From Phycisphaerales bacterium (GTDB lineage Bacteria > Planctomycetota > Phycisphaerae > Phycisphaerales > UBA1924): a DNA stretch of 9,752 nt. Under the pieces are notes generated by a model that worked only from the letters and a program-made list of their open reading frames with translations, searched no databases and was not told where the DNA came from. The translations under genes were made by a program, and so were the position numbers. Positions 5,816 through 9,752 of this stretch are shown one piece after another. The stretch lies in contig JAESUL010000289.1 in the NCBI GenBank assembly GCA_016763115.1, forward strand, positions 1 to 9,752, in the 5' to 3' direction. The number at the start of each line of letters is the position of its first letter. Position 1 is the stretch's first letter.

Positions 5816-7252
5816 ATGAATGATTGGGTAGATGCAGAACAACATGTTGAACGGGCCCACGAGCTCTACGACGCGGGTCGTTGGGACGAAGCGGAGACCG
5901 AACTCCGCCAGGCGCTGTCGCTGAATCCCTATCAAGCCGAGTGGTACTTCAACCTCGGGCTGACCCTCGAAGCCGCGGGCCGCAACTCCGACGCCGCGAC
6001 CGCTTTCGCCCAGTGCTTCACCCTTCACGAAGAGCACGACCAGCCCGATGCCAACTCCGCCCTGCTCGCCGGGGGCAACCTCGTCCGCGCAGATCGCCCA
6101 GAGTCCGCTCTACAGTGGTTCGACAAGGCCCTATCGCTCGAACCAATGAACATCACGATTTTCGTCAACCGGATCGAAGCCCTGATCGATCTTGATCGCC
6201 ACGAAGAAGCCGAAGAAGTTTTTTACCTCGGTCAGCAGATCGATCCCGCGCACGGCGAGCTCTACGCCGCCATCGCCGAATCACTCATGAACAACAAGCA
6301 CACCGAGCGTGCGGTCTGGTGCCTGCGTGAAGCAGCACGCCTGGACCCCGAGCTCCCGCGTGTGCGTGCCCGCCTGGCCGGCGCCTACGCCTCGGCGGGG
6401 CGACTCGAACGCGCCCGTCAGTTGTATCTGCGTGAGTTGCGGACCGATCCGGGTGATCTCGACACGCTCTTGGATCTCGGCGAGTTGCTGATGGACATGC
6501 ACCGGTATACAGAATCGGGCGAGAAGTTCCGTCGGGTGCTCGAACTCGAACCCGATCAAGCGGATGCCCATTTCCTGCTCGGCGAGCTGGCCGAATACGA
6601 GCAACGCATCGCCGATGCACTCGTTCATTATGATGTCGTGATTCGGCTCGACAAAGAATACCCCGCGGTGCGCCAGCGCCTCGCGCGTGTGCTGCAACTG
6701 CGCAGCCGCGACGAGGACACGCCGAGGGTCCGAGACTTGCTCGGGCGTGAGAGCCGCGGGCTGCTCACCAAGAACGCCGAGGAAACAATCGAATCGCGTA
6801 AACCGCCGATCGAGGACATGGAAGAGGTCGCCGGGTTGTTGCTTGACGCCTCGATGACCAACGAAGCGATCCGCGTCTACCAGGCATTAATTGAGCGTCG
6901 CCCATCCAACCACCGGGCCCACCACGGGCTCAGCGTGGCGATGCTCGAAGCAACGCGTATCAACGAGGGCATCACCGAAGCCAAAGAAGCACTCAAACTC
7001 CAGCCCAAGTTCGTTCCCGCGATGCACAACCTCGCCTTGGCGTACCTGCGCGAGAACCAGTGGATTCGGGCACGGTATTGGGTGCGTCAGGCCCTACAGA
7101 TCGAGCCCGACGATGCGCCGCTGCGTCGGTTGCGTCTCAAACTGCGCATCCATTCGACGCTGATCGGGGTCTTCTGGGCCAATCGAAAGTTCCGCACGAT
7201 CTCGCGGGCGATCTGGTCATTGATCGGACGCCCCGTCCGCGACCCCGCCTAG
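5816..7252 (+). CDS. Tetratricopeptide repeat protein
   Basis: The 478-residue product is built almost wholly of TPRs. About eight consecutive 33-35-residue repeats cover 7-281 (for example GRWDEAETELRQALSLNP at 21-38 and HRYTESGEKFRRVLELEPDQ at 229-248). A charged linker without repeats spans 284-335, and about three more repeats cover 336-433, including NQWIRARYWVRQALQIEPDD (414-433). Consensus Trp/Leu/Gly/Tyr, Ala and the closing Asp/Glu-Pro are visible in most. The tail (441-478) is basic and has a moderately hydrophobic stretch (446-454), but no clear transmembrane segment. There is no signal peptide, so it is probably a cytoplasmic scaffold. The partner is unknown. ATG 5816 is preferred over an upstream GTG at 5720 because the repeats start just after it and a promoter lies between; AAAGGA at 5797-5802 is a distant ribosome site. 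It diverges from the HEAT lipoprotein gene, and the two may share regulation. The second palindromic element follows 24 nt after the stop. Confidence 0.85.
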   Translation: MNDWVDAEQHVERAHELYDAGRWDEAETELRQALSLNPYQAEWYFNLGLTLEAAGRNSDAATAFAQCFTLHEEHDQPDANSALLAGGNLVRADRPESALQWFDKALSLEPMNITIFVNRIEALIDLDRHEEAEEVFYLGQQIDPAHGELYAAIAESLMNNKHTERAVWCLREAARLDPELPRVRARLAGAYASAGRLERARQLYLRELRTDPGDLDTLLDLGELLMDMHRYTESGEKFRRVLELEPDQADAHFLLGELAEYEQRIADALVHYDVVIRLDKEYPAVRQRLARVLQLRSRDEDTPRVRDLLGRESRGLLTKNAEETIESRKPPIEDMEEVAGLLLDASMTNEAIRVYQALIERRPSNHRAHHGLSVAMLEATRINEGITEAKEALKLQPKFVPAMHNLALAYLRENQWIRARYWVRQALQIEPDDAPLRRLRLKLRIHSTLIGVFWANRKFRTISRAIWSLIGRPVRDPA

Positions 7253-7256
7253 GCAT

Positions 7257-7372
7257 TGTCTGACGGCACATATTCCGGTGGGATGGGCTTCCAGCCCGTC
7301 TTCTTCCTGAGTTGGAACGAATAAAGAGACGGGCTGGAAGCCCATCCCACCAAGACAAGAAGCCGTCAGACA
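7257..7372. repeat. Outer inverted repeat enclosing copy 2
   Basis: TGTCTGACGGC (7257-7267) and GCCGTCAGACA (7362-7372) are perfectly complementary and flank the palindromic element with 9-10 nt on each side. Copy 1 has no comparable outer repeat. This may be an older convergent terminator hairpin whose loop received the element, or part of a larger folded structure. No T-run follows the stem on either strand. Confidence 0.6.
7277..7351. repeat. Palindromic repeat element, copy 2
   Basis: The arms 7277-7301 and 7327-7351 form a perfect 25-bp inverted repeat around a 25-nt loop. The left 29 nt (7277-7305) and the right 27 nt (7324-7350) are identical to copy 1 at 1294-1369 and in the same orientation. 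This includes the same asymmetric bases at the inner ends of the arms, so the copies share ancestry. The central 18 nt (7306-7323) differ. It lies between the convergent TPR and trpB genes. It is nested inside another perfect inverted repeat of 11 bp (7257-7267 with 7362-7372). Confidence 0.9.
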
Positions 7373-7398
7373 CGACTCAGGCATTTCGCAAACTCGAT

Positions 7399-8670
7399 TC
7401 AGATCCGATCGCCGAGCAGCCTTGAGGCTTCCTCGACATCCTTATCGCCACGCCCCGAGAGATTTATAATGAGATTCTCATCCTTGGGCATGCTCGATGC
7501 ACGAACAACCCCAAACGCCACAGCGTGCGAAGACTCAAGCGCAGGAATAATCCCCTCATCACGCGAGCACCACAAGAACGCTTCGAGCGCTTCGTCATCA
7601 GTCACCGAGGTGTACGAAACGCGCCCCATATTCTTCCAGTAGCTGTGCTCTGGTCCCACGCCGGGGTAATCGAGCCCGGCCGAGCATGAATGCACATCGC
7701 TTGTTTGCCCGTTGGAGTCTTGGAGGACATAGCTCATCGAGCCGTGCAGCACGCCGAGCTTGCCGTGCGATATCGGCGCCGCGTGCTGCCCGAGTTCATC
7801 CGATCGCCCGCCCGCTTCGACGCCGATCAACTCGACGCCGGGTTCATCAACGAACGGGTAGAAAATCCCCGCCGCGTTCGAGCCGCCACCGACACACGCG
7901 ACAATGGTGTTGGGCATGCCCCCGAGGTGACGCAGGCTCTGGGCCTTGGCTTCGCGCCCGATGATGGACTGAAAATCACGAACAATCATCGGGAACGGGT
8001 GCGGGCCGACGACCGAGCCGAGGATGGAGTGGGTGTTGCTGACCGATCCCATCCAGTCGCGCAATGCCGCGTTGGTCGCGTCCTTGAGCGTGCGCGATCC
8101 GTCATCAACGGGAATAACTTTGGCGCCGAGGATCTTCATGCGGACCACATTGAGGTGCTGACGCCGGATGTCCTCGGTGCCCATGTAGATCTCGCAGTTG
8201 AGCCCGAGGTGCGCGCACGCGGTCGCGGTCGCGACGCCGTGCTGTCCAGCGCCCGTCTCAGCGATGATCCGCTTCTTGCCCATCTTCTTGGCGAGCAACG
8301 CCTGCCCGAGCGTGTTGTTGATTTTGTGCGCCCCGGTATGGGCAAGGTCCTCGCGTTTGAGCCAGATCGTCGCACCGAGTTCCTTATCTTCATCCATCGC
8401 CCGCGATCTTCGGCTAAGCCCGCCCGCACGATACAACGGCGTCGGACGCCCAACATACAACCGATTCAGATCATTGAGCCGATCCCAGAACTGCTTGTCC
8501 TGGCACGCCTTTTGGTAGACCTCGCTGAGCTGACCAAGTGCAGCAACAAGGGTCTCGGGGACGAACACGCCACCACAATCGCCGTACCACCCGTTCTCGT
8601 CGGGGACCGCGCCGATGCGTTTGTTCAGGTCGGCTTCGTCGGTTGAAGTGGTGGGGGTTGGTGTGCTCAT
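7399..8670 (-). CDS. trpB: Tryptophan synthase beta chain
   Basis: The 423-residue product is slightly longer than the usual ~400. TrpB is a cytoplasmic PLP enzyme that condenses indole with L-serine to make L-tryptophan, normally in an alpha2-beta2 complex with TrpA. The PLP lysine is Lys116 in HTGAHKINNTLGQ, and the catalytic Glu138 is in AETGAGQHG. The PLP-phosphate loop is GGGSNA (261-266), and Ser405 in LSGRGDKD contacts the cofactor ring nitrogen. GRPTPLYRA (74-82) and LKREDLAHTG (104-113) are also diagnostic. Oddities are a Thr/Ser-rich N-terminal tail of about 25 residues and a small insertion near 88-100 (RSRAMDEDKELGA). All key residues are present, so it should be active. trpA is not next to it. 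ATG 8670 is supported by AGGA (8677-8680, minus strand) six nt upstream, which overlaps the stop of the transporter gene, so the two are co-transcribed and probably coupled. No canonical terminator follows; the palindromic element lies downstream. Confidence 0.96.
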   Translation of the reverse strand: MSTPTPTTSTDEADLNKRIGAVPDENGWYGDCGGVFVPETLVAALGQLSEVYQKACQDKQFWDRLNDLNRLYVGRPTPLYRAGGLSRRSRAMDEDKELGATIWLKREDLAHTGAHKINNTLGQALLAKKMGKKRIIAETGAGQHGVATATACAHLGLNCEIYMGTEDIRRQHLNVVRMKILGAKVIPVDDGSRTLKDATNAALRDWMGSVSNTHSILGSVVGPHPFPMIVRDFQSIIGREAKAQSLRHLGGMPNTIVACVGGGSNAAGIFYPFVDEPGVELIGVEAGGRSDELGQHAAPISHGKLGVLHGSMSYVLQDSNGQTSDVHSCSAGLDYPGVGPEHSYWKNMGRVSYTSVTDDEALEAFLWCSRDEGIIPALESSHAVAFGVVRASSMPKDENLIINLSGRGDKDVEEASRLLGDRI

Positions 8671-8676
8671 GGCGAA

Positions 8677-8680
8677 TCCT
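8677..8680 (-). promoter_or_regulatory. trpB ribosome binding site overlapping upstream stop
   Basis: AGGA on the minus strand, six nt from the trpB ATG, shares bases with the TAG stop (8679-8681) of the transporter gene. Ribosomes finishing the transporter would end on the trpB initiation site, favouring translational coupling. Confidence 0.6.
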
Positions 8681-9752
8681 AGTCCGTATCGTGCTTGTAC
8701 ACCCGATCGCCCCGCATCGCTTCACGCCGCCCCGCGCTGATATTGACACGCAAGAACAAGACCAGCCCGACGACAAAGAACCCGGTGAGCAGCCCGAGGG
8801 CGGGCGCGTCGCCGATCCACGCCTTGACCTGCCCGAACGAGAGCACACCAATCGCGCCGGCGAGTTTATAACTCATCCCCCAGAGCCCAAAGAACTCGCC
8901 CGTCCTGTGCTTGGGCGCAAAGAACCCAACGATCGACCGGCTCGCGGTGCCGATCCCGCCAAGCCCGATCCCGATCCCGTTGCCGATGACCCAGAACATC
9001 CACTGAGGCGGATTATTCGGAATCGCCAACTCCACCGCCAGCATCGATCCGCACGAGACGATCCACACACCCAAGAACGCCAAGATGGTGATGCGGATAC
9101 CGATGCGGTCCTGGAACTTGGCGACAACGATCGCCGTTGCGCCCGCCGTCACCGTGAGTTGGAGCGTGAAGTAGATCAACTGCTCACGCTGGATTCCGAA
9201 GTCCGAAGCGATGATGGCCGCGAACATAATCATGGTCTGGACACCAAACCCATACACAAAGAACGCGACAAGGAACCGCACAAGCTGGCGGTGCGATTGA
9301 AGATGACGCACCGAGCCGGCGATTCGTTCGCGGAGAGCCAGAGTTTGCTTTGTACTCGCGTGCCCCTCGGGTTCACGCAAAAACATCATCGCAGGGATCA
9401 TCCCCAACGCGAACCACACGCCGGCGATCACAAAGAACACTCGCCAATCCTCGGGTGATCCGAGCCCAAAGAACATCGCCCCAGCCGCAACGACAACCAG
9501 CAGCAGCACGCCCCCGACATAACCCATCGTCCACCCGATCGCCGAGACCCTGCCGATCGTGCGTGGGGTCGAGATCCCGGGCAGGAAACTCGCGAGCATG
9601 TTCTCGCCCAGCTGATACATAATGTTGGCCGGGATAAACAGCAGAAGCCCGATCCACCCCGAGCCCGGTCGGATCAGACTCAACAAAATAGTGAGCACGA
9701 CGCAGCACACGCCCGTGCCCATCAGCACCAGTTTTCTCCTGGATTTTCGATC
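8679..9752 (-). CDS. MFS transporter, UMF1/Atg22-like, 5' end missing
   Basis: This is the C-terminal 357 residues of an inner-membrane transporter; the frame stays open to the window end, so the start lies outside. About ten transmembrane helices can be counted, against twelve expected, so roughly two are missing. The first visible residues, DRKSRRKL, match the basic end of MFS motif A, the loop between helices 2 and 3, which fits that count. TIGRVSAIGWTMGYVGGVLL and RTGEFFGLWGMSYKLAG resemble conserved segments of the UMF1 (Atg22-like) branch. The central loop between the halves is charged (residues about 128-152). Substrate is unknown. UMF1 members include proposed amino-acid exporters, and the coupling to trpB makes an amino-acid or indole-type substrate tempting, but nothing in the sequence proves it. 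The family call is moderately sure; membrane transport is very sure. The protein ends in a hydrophilic tail (GRREAMRGDRVYKHDTD). Confidence 0.85.
   Translation of the reverse strand, partial: DRKSRRKLVLMGTGVCCVVLTILLSLIRPGSGWIGLLLFIPANIMYQLGENMLASFLPGISTPRTIGRVSAIGWTMGYVGGVLLLVVVAAGAMFFGLGSPEDWRVFFVIAGVWFALGMIPAMMFLREPEGHASTKQTLALRERIAGSVRHLQSHRQLVRFLVAFFVYGFGVQTMIMFAAIIASDFGIQREQLIYFTLQLTVTAGATAIVVAKFQDRIGIRITILAFLGVWIVSCGSMLAVELAIPNNPPQWMFWVIGNGIGIGLGGIGTASRSIVGFFAPKHRTGEFFGLWGMSYKLAGAIGVLSFGQVKAWIGDAPALGLLTGFFVVGLVLFLRVNISAGRREAMRGDRVYKHDTD

Noticed and set aside
7690..8646. 318-residue open frame on the + strand opposite trpB
   Set aside because: It is antisense to a fully convincing trpB and is an artefact of GC-rich codon bias; the Arg/Val/Asp-rich product has no recognisable domain.
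8538..9458. 306-residue open frame on the + strand opposite the transporter
   Set aside because: The product is a hydrophilic Arg/Asp/His-rich mirror of hydrophobic transmembrane codons; the minus strand shows a clear MFS protein.

Overview
The window looks like chromosomal DNA from a planctomycete, most likely class Phycisphaerae. This is inferred, not proven. It rests on the GC-rich bias of most genes, a secreted protein ending in a PEP-CTERM-like tail (Pro-Ser-Pro, hydrophobic stretch, four arginines), large HEAT and TPR proteins, an eroded kinase-like protein, and biosynthetic genes scattered as singletons. It reads as an ordinary housekeeping and hypothetical region. I see no phage, integrase, transposase, CRISPR array, rRNA or tRNA.

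Layout: 1-204 holds no gene but has a strong hairpin and a possible promoter. 205-738 (+) encodes a small exported PEP-CTERM-like protein. 774-1268 (+) encodes a conserved-looking hypothetical protein that may be translationally coupled to it. A 25-bp gap leads to a large palindromic element (1294-1369). A rho-independent terminator (1402-1428) then serves the converging homogentisate 1,2-dioxygenase gene (1448-2761, -). A 398-bp divergent intergenic region separates this from a pseudokinase-like gene (3160-3993, +). That gene converges on a HEAT-repeat lipoprotein gene (about 4027-5619 or 5644, -). A divergent promoter region of about 170 bp precedes a multi-TPR protein (5816-7252, +). A second copy of the palindromic element (7277-7351) lies between that gene and the converging trpB (7399-8670, -). 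trpB is tightly coupled behind an MFS transporter of the UMF1/Atg22-like type (8679-9752, -), which runs off the window end.

The genes do not form one pathway. Homogentisate dioxygenase belongs to tyrosine/phenylalanine breakdown and trpB to tryptophan synthesis, and neither has pathway partners here. The only clear operon-like pairs are 205-738 with 774-1268, and the transporter with trpB.

No new multi-gene system is evident. The best leads are: (1) a two-copy palindromic element with near-identical arms, divergent loops, the same orientation and an almost identical distance (24-25 nt) past the stop codon of a + strand gene, both times between convergent genes; (2) a second inverted repeat that encloses the 7277-7351 copy; (3) a kinase-fold protein that has lost essentially every catalytic residue; (4) a seven-C tract right after the best start codon of the HEAT lipoprotein that puts it out of frame by one base.
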